38,895 bases of DNA. Origin: Muribaculaceae bacterium. Its GTDB lineage: Bacteria > Bacteroidota > Bacteroidia > Bacteroidales > Muribaculaceae. Shown here in pieces: positions 31,524 to 38,895 of this stretch. Below the pieces are notes generated by a model. It was given only the letters and a program-made list of their open reading frames with translations. It made no database searches and was not told where the DNA came from. Location of the stretch: assembly GCA_017619935.1 (NCBI GenBank), contig JAFZRJ010000032.1, forward strand, positions 1 through 38,895, read 5' to 3'. A program made the translations under genes and the position numbers. Numbering within the stretch: position 1 is the first letter of the stretch; every line of letters begins with the position of its first letter.

Positions 31524-33440
31524 ATGCATATGAAACGACTACTACTCATCTCCTTCGCTCTCGCTTGTGTGGCCAACACATGGGCATGGAAACCCACCTT
31601 CATCGGACACCGTGGCAGTTACACGGGCGTAATGAACACGGTGGAAGCCTACACCAATGGCGTGGAAAAATATGGTTATCAAGGGCTTGAATGTGATGTG
31701 CGTGTGACCAGTGACGGCTATTACGTCATCAGTCACGACGAGACCACCAATGCCGTGGGCGGAAATCTCACCGTTGCTAACGCCACACTCGCGCAACTCC
31801 AGGCCGAAAACTACACGCAGACGCGTGGCGGTGTGACCTATACCGGGAAAATTTGTACCGTCGCTGAGTATCTCGACATCTGCAATGAGAAAGATGTGAT
31901 TCCGGTGATTGAACTGAAATGGACGACCGGCATCAACAACAACGACATGAGCAAATTCCCAGGGCTCGCCGCACTCATCGAGGAAAAAGGACTCACCGAC
32001 AAAGCCTACATCCTCACCTCGATGCGCAATTCGCTGGAATATGTCCGCAGTAACTACCCGGCGCTTAAATGCCAGTTCCTGTGCAACAGCAACTGGGAGA
32101 CCTACTTCGACTGGATTGTCCAGTGGGGACTCATGCCGAGCATTGAGGCAGGATGTTTCGACAAATACACCGTGAAGAGATTCCACGACAAGGGTTTGGA
32201 GGTTGCGGTGTGGACTGTCAACTCGCTTGCCAACTACAAACTCTATGGCGAGATGGGCGTGGCTATGATGACTTGCGACTACCTCATGCCGAGTCAGATG
32301 CCCGAACTGGCCGACATCGACTGGGATGCCATCGTGGAGCCAAAAGAACCACTTGAAATCGTTGTTGAAGAACAGTTCTCCTACACCCGCAATCAGGGCA
32401 ACCTGCCCGAGAATTTTCCTTCGGGACTGGACACCGACAACTCGCCTTATAAGTCGGCTCAACAGGCAGCCATCACCGAGGATGGCGTGTTTTACGCCAA
32501 CAACTTCGCGACGAGCCAACTGGTCATCCTCAAGCCCAACGGAACACTGAGCGTGGCTCCCGGAACCAGCAGCCACGGCATCTGCTTTGACACGGCCGGT
32601 AATCTGATTCAGCGCAACGACGGCATAACGAAAACACCCAATAAAATCATCATTTACCCCGGTGGAAACCTCAACGCCACCCCCGTTGAGGTGGACATCA
32701 CGGTGAACGAGGGACAAACCAACTTCATCAGTGCCATCGGCGACGTGATGAGCGATGAGGGCGGCGTGGTATTTCACTTTCAGAACGGGCGGAGCGATGT
32801 GACCCTGATATATATTTCCAACGGAAACTTTGACGGCATCGAAACGACTCCCCCCACCTCGTTCTCAAGTTCAACGGCAGGAATGATTTTCCCCATTGAC
32901 GACGACCCGTATCATTTCATCTATCAGGTGCGTAACCAGGGTTACAACCTCTTCGACCAGACTGACCAAGGAAAGTATATCACCGGTTCGCTCAACACCA
33001 CCCCGCCCAACAGCAACACCTCGGTGGGTGGCGCGTTCTTCACCCTTGACGGACACGACATGTTTCTCTACACCAGCGGCACCAACTACAACGGCGGTTT
33101 CACCATCCGCGATATGAGCGCCAACGGAGAGGCGCTGAAGACGTTCCCGCCGATGGGCGACGGCGGTTATTCGGCCAACCCCTCATGCGGCTCGTTTTTT
33201 CGCGTGGTCCCGCTTGACGAAAGATGCGTGATGATTTATGAATACACCATGGGCAACGGCTATGCCGGATACCTGGTCCACCCCCTGGACTACTACACTG
33301 GAATCAACGATGTAAATTCCGACAAGATGCAGCGTCCCGCCGATGAGAACTACTATGACATCACCGGCCGCAAATGTGACGCCAACCGCCTCGCCGCCGG
33401 CATCTACATCCACAACGGCCAAAAAATCATCATCAAATAG
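31524..33440 (+). CDS. Secreted glycerophosphodiester phosphodiesterase-like protein
   Basis: A 638-residue protein with a signal peptide (about 1-22). A GDPD domain follows (about 25-275): FIGHRGSYTGVMNTVEAY with the HRG catalytic His-Arg, LECDVRVTSDGYYVISHDE with E and D metal ligands and second His, and VIELKW. It would hydrolyse glycerophosphodiesters or a related phosphodiester outside the cytoplasm. A 330-residue beta-rich extension, possibly propeller-like, ends in YDITGRKCDANRLAAGIYIH...IIIK, a Bacteroidales C-terminal sorting-like tail. ATG at 31530 is an equally good start. Confidence 0.85.
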   Translation: MHMKRLLLISFALACVANTWAWKPTFIGHRGSYTGVMNTVEAYTNGVEKYGYQGLECDVRVTSDGYYVISHDETTNAVGGNLTVANATLAQLQAENYTQTRGGVTYTGKICTVAEYLDICNEKDVIPVIELKWTTGINNNDMSKFPGLAALIEEKGLTDKAYILTSMRNSLEYVRSNYPALKCQFLCNSNWETYFDWIVQWGLMPSIEAGCFDKYTVKRFHDKGLEVAVWTVNSLANYKLYGEMGVAMMTCDYLMPSQMPELADIDWDAIVEPKEPLEIVVEEQFSYTRNQGNLPENFPSGLDTDNSPYKSAQQAAITEDGVFYANNFATSQLVILKPNGTLSVAPGTSSHGICFDTAGNLIQRNDGITKTPNKIIIYPGGNLNATPVEVDITVNEGQTNFISAIGDVMSDEGGVVFHFQNGRSDVTLIYISNGNFDGIETTPPTSFSSSTAGMIFPIDDDPYHFIYQVRNQGYNLFDQTDQGKYITGSLNTTPPNSNTSVGGAFFTLDGHDMFLYTSGTNYNGGFTIRDMSANGEALKTFPPMGDGGYSANPSCGSFFRVVPLDERCVMIYEYTMGNGYAGYLVHPLDYYTGINDVNSDKMQRPADENYYDITGRKCDANRLAAGIYIHNGQKIIIK

Positions 33441-33472
33441 CCCACCCCACAACACCCACACCTTAGAATAAC

Positions 33473-33501
33473 GGCCGAATGACACATCACTGCATTCGGC
33501 C
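33473..33501. terminator. Hairpin between the phosphodiesterase-like gene and the next gene
   Basis: A perfect 9-bp stem GGCCGAATG/CATTCGGCC with an 11-nt loop. No strong T-run follows, so it may be an mRNA-stabilising or weak terminator structure. Confidence 0.45.
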
Positions 33502-33536
33502 ACTTTCACTCACCGAAAACTAAAGAACGAGAAACT

Positions 33537-33998
33537 ATGAAACAAATCTTGACTTTCCTGTTTTTGATGTTGGGCATCACTGCCTTTGCCCAAAAAAACT
33601 ATGTGACTGTGACGGCCGATAATATGGCGTCCTATAGTCATCAAACCATTTATTTGACTGGAGATGTTCCGAGCGATATAAGAACGTATTACTATTACTT
33701 CAACGAGTATGATGAATGTGGTGGCAAGCCGACAATCGGCAGCGTATTGAACCTACTTTCAAAAAATGGATTCACCGTAGATCAAATGTGCCCTTTTGGC
33801 GACAATCATGTAACTTACCTGTTATCAAAAGCATCCACACCCAAAATGGACAGCGTGGAAGTGATTCCGTGCGATGATGGCGACGTAACAGAGGTGGCAC
33901 GCTACAACATCCAAGGATTCCCCGTCAATGAAGAAGAAAAAGGCATTCAAATCGTCGTTTACTCAAACTACACCACCAAAACCGTTATCGTCGAGTAA
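33537..33998 (+). CDS. Small secreted protein with C-terminal sorting-like tail
   Basis: A 153-residue protein with a signal peptide (about 1-18, ITAFAQ) and a tail ARYNIQGFPVNEEEKGIQIV...KTVIVE, a pattern common at the ends of secreted Bacteroidales proteins. The middle is rich in Tyr, Asp and Gly and shows no known domain. It lies 96 bp after the phosphodiesterase-like gene in the same direction. Function unknown. Confidence 0.65.
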   Translation: MKQILTFLFLMLGITAFAQKNYVTVTADNMASYSHQTIYLTGDVPSDIRTYYYYFNEYDECGGKPTIGSVLNLLSKNGFTVDQMCPFGDNHVTYLLSKASTPKMDSVEVIPCDDGDVTEVARYNIQGFPVNEEEKGIQIVVYSNYTTKTVIVE

Positions 33999-34103
33999 CC
34001 CCGCCCCCCAAAATCAGAAAATGGTGTATAAACTTATTTTGCCACGTCAAGTCTGCACTAATGTTGAATAAAACAGGCTGCGGCTAGGAAAAACTCAAAC
34101 AAT

Positions 34104-34135
34104 TTTGGTTTTTCGCTCGCCATGCAGTAATTTTG
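34104..34135 (+). promoter_or_regulatory. Promoter of the 34152 gene
   Basis: TTTG (34104-34107), 20 bp, TAATTTTG (34128-34135): exact consensus match, 16 bp before the ATG. Confidence 0.7.
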
Positions 34136-34151
34136 CAAAAAATTTGGAAGG

Positions 34152-34700
34152 ATGAACGACGATTTCAATGATTATTTTGAAAACGACCAGGTAGTGGAAT
34201 CCCCAAAACCTCATGTCGAAACCGAGCAGGAACGTGAAGATCGTGAGATAGCCGAGGCTACCATCGAGCGCCGACACAACACCGTGCGCTTGTTGCTCGT
34301 TGCGCTGATTATGATGCTGGCGGTATTCCTGTGTTGGTGGATATGGGCCCGCTATTTCCATCCGCACACCACCGGACAGGAACGGGGTTACGTGATGCAA
34401 GTCACGAGCGAGGGAACTCTGGTCAAGACGTTCGAAGGCAAACTTATGAGCGAGCGCTACGTGACCGACACCATCGTCTATGAATCAAACTTCGTCTTCA
34501 CCATCAGCGACGACTCGGTGGCCATGCAGGCCAAACGCTTTGAGGGCACCGGATTCCGCGTCGTGGTCAATTACGAAACTTACAGCGGCAACCTGCCCTG
34601 GCGGGGCAACAACACCACGGTAGTCACCGCCATTGCACCCGACACCATGCCGACTATCGACACCACGCACGTTGCCGTTCGTCGCCCATACACTCCGTAA
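34152..34700 (+). CDS. Single-pass membrane protein, unknown
   Basis: A 182-residue protein: a charged cytoplasmic N-terminus (about 1-45), one membrane helix (about 46-66, LLLVALIMMLAVFLCWWIW) and a beta-rich extracytoplasmic domain (about 75-165, GYVMQVTSEGTLVKTFEGKL, ETYSGNLPWRGNNTTVVTAI). No family name is certain, though small proteins like this are common in Bacteroidales. GGAAGG precedes the ATG closely. It lies upstream of the polyprenyl synthetase gene, which has its own -7 box. Confidence 0.65.
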   Translation: MNDDFNDYFENDQVVESPKPHVETEQEREDREIAEATIERRHNTVRLLLVALIMMLAVFLCWWIWARYFHPHTTGQERGYVMQVTSEGTLVKTFEGKLMSERYVTDTIVYESNFVFTISDDSVAMQAKRFEGTGFRVVVNYETYSGNLPWRGNNTTVVTAIAPDTMPTIDTTHVAVRRPYTP

Positions 34701-34738
34701 GCCCTACTAAACCGCCGCTTTGCGCGAGGGGCGACGAC

Positions 34739-34746
34739 TAATTTTG
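34739..34746 (+). promoter_or_regulatory. -7 box of the polyprenyl synthetase gene
   Basis: TAATTTTG with a TTTG at 34719-34722 (16-bp gap, short). Because transcription would start near 34752, it argues for translation from ATG 34765, not from the open frame starting at 34720. Confidence 0.5.
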
Positions 34747-34764
34747 AACAACTTTGAAACAACA

Positions 34765-35742
34765 ATGATCAATTTGGAGAACATACGAGCATCGGTCGCC
34801 GACGACTTAGTCAAGCTCAACGAAATCATCGCCACTACCCTGCGCAGTGATACCGAGCTGATGAACACCATCGTGACACGATACCTGCAGACCAAAGGCA
34901 AACAGCTGCGGCCACTACTGGTGTTGCTAAGCGGCAAATTGTTTGGCGGTATCAGCGAACGGGTGCTGTATGCCGGGGCCGCCATCGAGCTGCTGCACAA
35001 CGCCTCGCTCATCCACGACGACGTCATCGACCAGGCCAAAGAACGGCGCGGGGTGGAAACCATCAGCAGCGTGTGGACCAACCATGTGGCGGTGCTTGTG
35101 GGCGACTTTTTTGTAACGGCTGCCCTGCGATGCGCCGTGAAAACTCAAGACAACCGCATTCTGGAAACGCTGGCTTCGATGGGGGGCGAACTCTCGCTGG
35201 GCGAAATCCACCAATACGACAACGCCCGAAGCCGAAACATCGACGAGCAAACCTACCTCTCCATCATCAGCAAGAAGACGGCATCGCTCTTCGAGAGTTG
35301 TGTGGCGGTTGGAGGCTACGCCAAAGACGCCCCGCAAGCCGAGCTGGACGCCCTGCGCAAGTATGCCCGTTTGCTGGGCATCTGCTTCCAAATCAAGGAT
35401 GACACCTTCGACTATTACGACAACACCGAGGTGGGCAAGCCCACCGGAAACGACTTGCGCGAGGGGAAAATCACCTTGCCGCTCATCTACGCACTGCAAC
35501 GTGCCGATCTGGCCGAGCACGACGCCATGAACGCTCTGGTGCACAAGGAGCAACTCACCACACCCGAGATTGAACAACTGGTAAACTTCGCCAAGCAAGC
35601 CGGAGGCATCGACTATGCCTATGCCACCATGGAACGGCTCCGTAACGAAGCCAACGAAGTGCTTGATGCCACCTTCGCCCCATGCGACACCATCGAGGCC
35701 TTTAAGCTCATTTTCCACTACATCATCCAACGCAAGTTGTGA
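34765..35742 (+). CDS. ispB: Polyprenyl (octaprenyl-type) diphosphate synthase
   Basis: A 325-residue trans-prenyltransferase. First aspartate-rich motif SLIHDDVID (D85, D86, D89), substrate-binding KGKQLRPLLVLL, and second aspartate motif FQIKDDTFDY (D212, D213, D216). It would extend farnesyl diphosphate with IPP units to make the side chain of menaquinone. The start at 34765 is chosen over one 45 bp upstream because a promoter -7 box lies between. It precedes rnhB by 33 bp, probably in one operon. Confidence 0.9.
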   Translation: MINLENIRASVADDLVKLNEIIATTLRSDTELMNTIVTRYLQTKGKQLRPLLVLLSGKLFGGISERVLYAGAAIELLHNASLIHDDVIDQAKERRGVETISSVWTNHVAVLVGDFFVTAALRCAVKTQDNRILETLASMGGELSLGEIHQYDNARSRNIDEQTYLSIISKKTASLFESCVAVGGYAKDAPQAELDALRKYARLLGICFQIKDDTFDYYDNTEVGKPTGNDLREGKITLPLIYALQRADLAEHDAMNALVHKEQLTTPEIEQLVNFAKQAGGIDYAYATMERLRNEANEVLDATFAPCDTIEAFKLIFHYIIQRKL

Positions 35743-35775
35743 CGTTGTCCGTCAACGCTCACGCCAATTCTCATC

Positions 35776-36384
35776 ATGCTGCAACCATTTCTTGTTGAAG
35801 GACGCATTGAGGCCGGCTGCGATGAGGCCGGTCGAGGATGCCTGGCGGGGCCGGTCACAGCGGCTGCGGTGATTTTGCCGCCCGACTTCAGCAACGAACT
35901 GCTCAACGACAGCAAGCAACTCACCGAGCACCAGCGCGACCTCCTGCGGCCCATCATCGAGCGCGAGGCGCTGGCATGGGCCGTGGCGATGGTTTCACCA
36001 CAAGAGATTGACCGCATCAACATCCTTGCCGCATCCATTTTGGCCATGCACCGCGCCATCGAACAACTCGCCGTGCGCCCCGAAGCACTGCTCATCGATG
36101 GCAACCGTTTCCGACCCTACCCCGGCATTCCACACACCACCATCGTGAAGGGCGACGGCAAAATGATGAGCATCGCGGCGGCTTCGGTGCTGGCCAAGAC
36201 GCACCGCGACGAACTCATGCGGCAATTGGCGCACGACTATCCCCAATATGGTTGGGACCGCAACAAGGGCTACCCCACCCGCGAACACCGCGCCGCCATC
36301 GCAGCCCACGGCACCACCCCGCACCACCGACTCTCGTTCCAACTACTCGAGCAACCCACCCTCTTCGACAACCTCCCCGACTAA
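35776..36384 (+). CDS. rnhB: Ribonuclease HII
   Basis: A 202-residue RNase HII, which cuts the RNA strand of RNA-DNA hybrids and single embedded ribonucleotides. The motif [13 protein letters not shown] (D16, E17) opens the fold; D108 in LLIDGN and D145 in LAKTHRDE complete the DEDD metal site. [11 protein letters not shown] and HRLSF near the C-terminus are standard. Length is normal for the family. It follows ispB by 33 bp with no separate promoter. Confidence 0.95.
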   Translation: MLQPFLVEGRIEAGCDEAGRGCLAGPVTAAAVILPPDFSNELLNDSKQLTEHQRDLLRPIIEREALAWAVAMVSPQEIDRINILAASILAMHRAIEQLAVRPEALLIDGNRFRPYPGIPHTTIVKGDGKMMSIAAASVLAKTHRDELMRQLAHDYPQYGWDRNKGYPTREHRAAIAAHGTTPHHRLSFQLLEQPTLFDNLPD

Positions 36385-36455
36385 CATAGTCTGGAGCGGT
36401 GCGGGCTTTTTTGCGAATAATCGGCGGCGAGGGGCAATAAGTGAAAAAAATGTGC

Positions 36456-36463
36456 TAACTTTG
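36456..36463 (+). promoter_or_regulatory. -7 box of the YifB-type gene
   Basis: TAACTTTG, 37 bp before the ATG at 36501. No TTTG at the usual distance; the -33 element is not evident. Confidence 0.45.
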
Positions 36464-36500
36464 CTACATAATAGCGAAAAACGCTCCTAAAGATAGAACT

Positions 36501-38042
36501 ATGCTTGCTCGTACGATTGCTGCCGCTGTGCAGGGCATTGACGCCATCAAAGTGGATATGGAAGTCTCGGTAGATTGGGGCTCGGGGTTTGTCATGGTCG
36601 GTTTGCCCGACACCGCCGTCAAAGAGAGCGGCGAACGCGTGCGCTGCGCCATCCAAGAGGCCGGATATGAGTTCCCCAACAAAAACGTGGTGGTCAACAT
36701 GTCGCCAGCCGACATCAAGAAAGAAGGGTCGGCCTACGACCTCCCGTTGGCGATAGGCATCCTCGCCGCCGATGAGAAAATCAGTAATGAGCGACTGGGC
36801 CGATACATGCTCATGGGCGAGCTGTCGCTCGATGGCTCCTTGCGTGCCGTGAAAGGCGCCCTCCCCATGGCCATCGTCGCACGAGCTATGCACCTCGATG
36901 GTTTTATCCTTCCCAAAGCCAACGCCATGGAGGCCGCCGTGGTGAACAATCTCAACATCTATGGCGTGGACTCGTTGCAGCAAGTGATTGCCTTCCTCAA
37001 CGGCGACATCACACTAGAAACTACAGATGTTGACACGCGAGCCGAGTTTGCGCGCGCACAGGGCCAATTTGACTACGACTTCGCCGAGGTGCGCGGGCAA
37101 GAAAACGTGAAGCGCGCCTTCGAAGTGGCTTGCGCCGGCGGACACAACATCCTGCTCGTGGGCAGCCCGGGCTCGGGAAAATCGATGATGGCGAAACGAT
37201 TGCCCAGCATTCTGCCGCCGCTGAGCCTAGCTGAAGCGCTGGAGACCACTAAGATTCACAGCGTAGCAGGCAAACTCCCCAGCGGTACCACCCTCATGAC
37301 CACCCGCCCCTTCCGTTCACCCCACCACACCATTTCGCCGGTCGCCCTGGTGGGTGGCGGCAGTTTCCCCACGCCGGGCGAAATCAGCCTGGCGCACAAT
37401 GGCGTGCTCTTCCTAGACGAACTCCCAGAGTTCCCGCGCTCGGTGCTGGAGGTCATGCGGCAGCCGCTCGAGGACCGCGTCATCAGCATCAGCCGTGCGA
37501 AATACGCCACCGAGTATCCCGCCTCGTTCATGCTCGTGGCGAGTATGAACCCGTGCCCCTGCGGTTACTACGGACATCCAAAGAAACAATGCATCTGCAC
37601 CGAATACCAGCGCAGCCACTATATGAACAAAATCTCAGGTCCGTTGCTTGACCGCATCGACCTTCAGATAGAAGTGCAACCCGTCGACTTCGATCAGATG
37701 TCAAGCAAGGCCCCTGGCGAGCCCTCCAGCGCCATCCGCGAGCGCGTCATCGCCGCCCGCGAGATTCAAGCCGAGCGATTCAAAGACGAAAAAGGTATCT
37801 ACTGCAACGCCCAAATGACAACAGCATTGTTGCACAAATATGCCGAACCCGACGCTGCCGGCCTTGAAAAACTCCGCGACGCCATGGAGCGCATGAACAT
37901 GAGCGCCCGCGCTTACGACCGCATCCTCAAGGTCGCCCGCACCATCGCCGACCTCGAAGCCAGCCCCCGCGTCCAGCAGCACCACATCATGGAAGCCATC
38001 GGCTACCGCAACCTCGACCGCTCCAGCTACTTTAACATGTAA
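36501..38042 (+). CDS. comM: YifB/ComM-family Mg chelatase-like AAA ATPase
   Basis: A 513-residue ATPase. An N-terminal ChlI-like domain (about 18-140, MVGLPDTAVKESGERVR) is followed by the AAA core with Walker A GSPGSGKS (221-228), Walker B VLFLDE (302-307), and the MNPCPCGYYGHPKKQCIC cysteine segment (about 351-368), then the C-terminal Mg_chelatase_C region (about 415-510). In Gammaproteobacteria ComM is a branch-migration helicase for natural transformation; the role in Bacteroidota is unproven. Length is typical. Confidence 0.92.
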   Translation: MLARTIAAAVQGIDAIKVDMEVSVDWGSGFVMVGLPDTAVKESGERVRCAIQEAGYEFPNKNVVVNMSPADIKKEGSAYDLPLAIGILAADEKISNERLGRYMLMGELSLDGSLRAVKGALPMAIVARAMHLDGFILPKANAMEAAVVNNLNIYGVDSLQQVIAFLNGDITLETTDVDTRAEFARAQGQFDYDFAEVRGQENVKRAFEVACAGGHNILLVGSPGSGKSMMAKRLPSILPPLSLAEALETTKIHSVAGKLPSGTTLMTTRPFRSPHHTISPVALVGGGSFPTPGEISLAHNGVLFLDELPEFPRSVLEVMRQPLEDRVISISRAKYATEYPASFMLVASMNPCPCGYYGHPKKQCICTEYQRSHYMNKISGPLLDRIDLQIEVQPVDFDQMSSKAPGEPSSAIRERVIAAREIQAERFKDEKGIYCNAQMTTALLHKYAEPDAAGLEKLRDAMERMNMSARAYDRILKVARTIADLEASPRVQQHHIMEAIGYRNLDRSSYFNM

Positions 38043-38177
38043 AACACGTCCAAAATAATATTTATATGGCGTGTAACTTCAGGTTTTCCCCGAAAAATTG
38101 AAGTATAGCTTCGGTTTTTCTGCAAATTTTTTGCGTATCTACACTTTCGGTAGTATCTTTGGAACAACAAATGCAGA

Positions 38178-38267
38178 ATGTCTATGCTTGCAAGGATATT
38201 AAAGTTAGAAGAGATTAAAGATGACAGTCTGTTCCTGTTGGGACTAACGGTTGATATTACTTTTTAA
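38178..38267 (+). pseudogene. 5' fragment of an AAA_14/DUF4143-type ATPase gene
   Basis: A 29-codon frame reads MSMLARILKLEEIKDDSLFL-LG then LTVDITF and stop. The first 22 residues match, from memory, the usual start of Bacteroidales AAA_14/DUF4143 ATPases, where the next residues are the Walker A loop (xRQTGKST). Here the similarity ends exactly before that loop, suggesting a deletion remnant. The gap 38043-38418 otherwise holds only AT-rich sequence and a hairpin. Confidence 0.4.
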
Positions 38268-38358
38268 TACTTGATGTAATATTTTAATGATTTTCAGAAG
38301 GTTATGAGTTTTTGATTAAAATGTCATATCAGCAACTATGCTTATTATATCACAAAAC

Positions 38359-38388
38359 GGGGGAATACAAAAAGGGGTTTATTCCCCC
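38359..38388. terminator. Hairpin terminator (bidirectional candidate)
   Basis: A perfect 9-bp stem GGGGGAATA/TATTCCCCC with T-rich sequence on both sides. On the minus strand it lies 31 bp after the YgbA-family stop and can end that transcript. Confidence 0.6.
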
Positions 38389-38418
38389 TTTGTCTTACGT
38401 AAACTGCTGACCTGCTCA

Positions 38419-38712
38419 TTACTTGTTTAATAGATGTCTAATTGCTTCTCGAGGTGAATAGAATATCATCCTTGGCCCGACCCAACGCATGACTTCGCGG
38501 ATTAGCTCACGCTCCTTCGGTGCGTAGCAATGTGTGGGACAGTCCTTGCAGGCCGTCTTATTCTCACCATACTTGCAGTGGTCGAGACGGTGACAAGCAA
38601 ACTCTGCCAGATGTTGATACTCTTCTGGCATCTTGTCGAGTCCCAAATGATGACGGCAATATAGCTCAATCATTTTTCGGACGGTCTGCTTTTCACGCTC
38701 TATTCTGCTCAT
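38419..38712 (-). CDS. YgbA-family (nitrous-oxide-stimulated promoter) protein
   Basis: A 97-residue cysteine-rich protein of the YgbA family. It has REKQTVRKMIELYCRHHLG at the start and cysteines in ACHRLDHCKYGENKTACKDCPTHCY (about 39-63), which could bind metal or an iron-sulfur cluster; family members are linked to nitrosative-stress regulation in enterics. Its ATG overlaps the TGA of the upstream gene (38709-38711), so they form an operon. The precise role is not known. Confidence 0.85.
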   Translation of the reverse strand: MSRIEREKQTVRKMIELYCRHHLGLDKMPEEYQHLAEFACHRLDHCKYGENKTACKDCPTHCYAPKERELIREVMRWVGPRMIFYSPREAIRHLLNK

Positions 38713-38895
38713 GCCATTCGACCATACTTCATCTCCTCTCCTTCCTTGTCGTACTGCTTCCGTTTGCCAGTAGGAGGTTCTGTCAAGGTGATTCTCACGA
38801 CGGCTGTTCGTTCCAGGCTGCGCTCGATGGCGGCATCAAAGGAATCCATGTGGTTGGGGAGAAAACGCTCGCAGATAGCCCTCATTGCTTCAATC
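38709..38895 (-). CDS. C-terminal end of a hypothetical protein (partial)
   Basis: An open frame of 61 residues enters from the right edge of the window (IEAMRAICERFLPNHMDSFD...) and ends at TGA 38711-38709, overlapping the YgbA-family start. The tail is basic then acidic (PPTGKRKQYDKEGEEMKYGR). Too little is present to name it; the overlap implies a shared operon with the YgbA-family gene. Confidence 0.55.
   Translation of the reverse strand, partial: IEAMRAICERFLPNHMDSFDAAIERSLERTAVVRITLTEPPTGKRKQYDKEGEEMKYGRMA

Noticed and set aside
34720-34764. Upstream ATG for the polyprenyl synthetase
   Set aside because: A TAATTTTG promoter box lies between it and the ATG at 34765, and the extra residues do not resemble the family N-terminus.

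Overview
The window is a Bacteroidota (Bacteroidales-like) chromosome segment carrying the right-hand part of a prophage. The assignment rests on many promoters of the form TTTG-N19-21-TAnnTTTG, on the families present (GH3-like acyl-adenylase, DUF4923, GH2 with a lipidated or secreted N-terminus, Bacteroidales-type C-terminal sorting tails), and on the near absence of Shine-Dalgarno sites in host genes. A gut family such as Muribaculaceae or Prevotellaceae is plausible, but the family cannot be fixed from the sequence alone.

Region 1 (1-2460): an AT-rich, tightly packed set of five genes: a 5'-truncated ORF, two unknowns, a DUF6941-like protein and a ClpP-fold SDH-type serine protease. It ends in a strong intrinsic terminator. 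It looks like cargo or an accessory cassette, with base composition unlike what follows.

Region 2 (2458-21653): GC-rich phage genes. A Bacteroidota promoter starts a structured leader holding three copies of an 18-19 bp element. Five small genes follow, several with perfect AGGAGGT ribosome binding sites, which is unusual for this phylum. A near-perfect sigma-54 promoter then drives a small membrane protein. Next is a 2552-aa mosaic tail fibre/adhesin whose C-terminus is the variable repeat (VR) of a diversity-generating retroelement (DGR). The template repeat (TR, 12375-12495) and the DGR reverse transcriptase lie directly downstream. Every one of the 16 VR/TR differences is at a template adenine (16 of 35 A's, 0 of 86 other bases). 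After that come a tape measure protein, a tail/baseplate protein and, convergent with it, a tyrosine integrase next to tRNA-Pro(CGG). The fibre gene and the tape measure gene share an almost identical 25-bp promoter element (23/25). No capsid, portal or terminase gene is in view, so the left end of the prophage lies outside the window or the element is partial.

Region 3 (21660-38895): host chromosome. The tRNA-Pro is followed by a minus-strand operon (GH3-like protein, LpxL-type acyltransferase, MATE exporter). Then come a YccF/DUF4923 pair behind a possible sigma-54 promoter, an LTA-synthase-like sulfatase-fold membrane enzyme, a hairpin-rich non-coding element, a GH2 glycosidase divergent from a glycerophosphodiester phosphodiesterase-like secreted protein, two small Bacteroidales proteins, the polyprenyl synthetase-RNase HII pair, a YifB/ComM-like AAA ATPase, a fragment of an AAA_14-type ATPase gene, and a YgbA-family gene overlapping a partial gene at the right edge.

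Working together: the retroelement re-writes codons at the tip of the tail fibre through an A-mutagenised cDNA of the TR, so a phage lineage could change host-receptor binding. The promoters and terminators around fibre, TR/RT and tape measure appear to keep these as separate transcription units.
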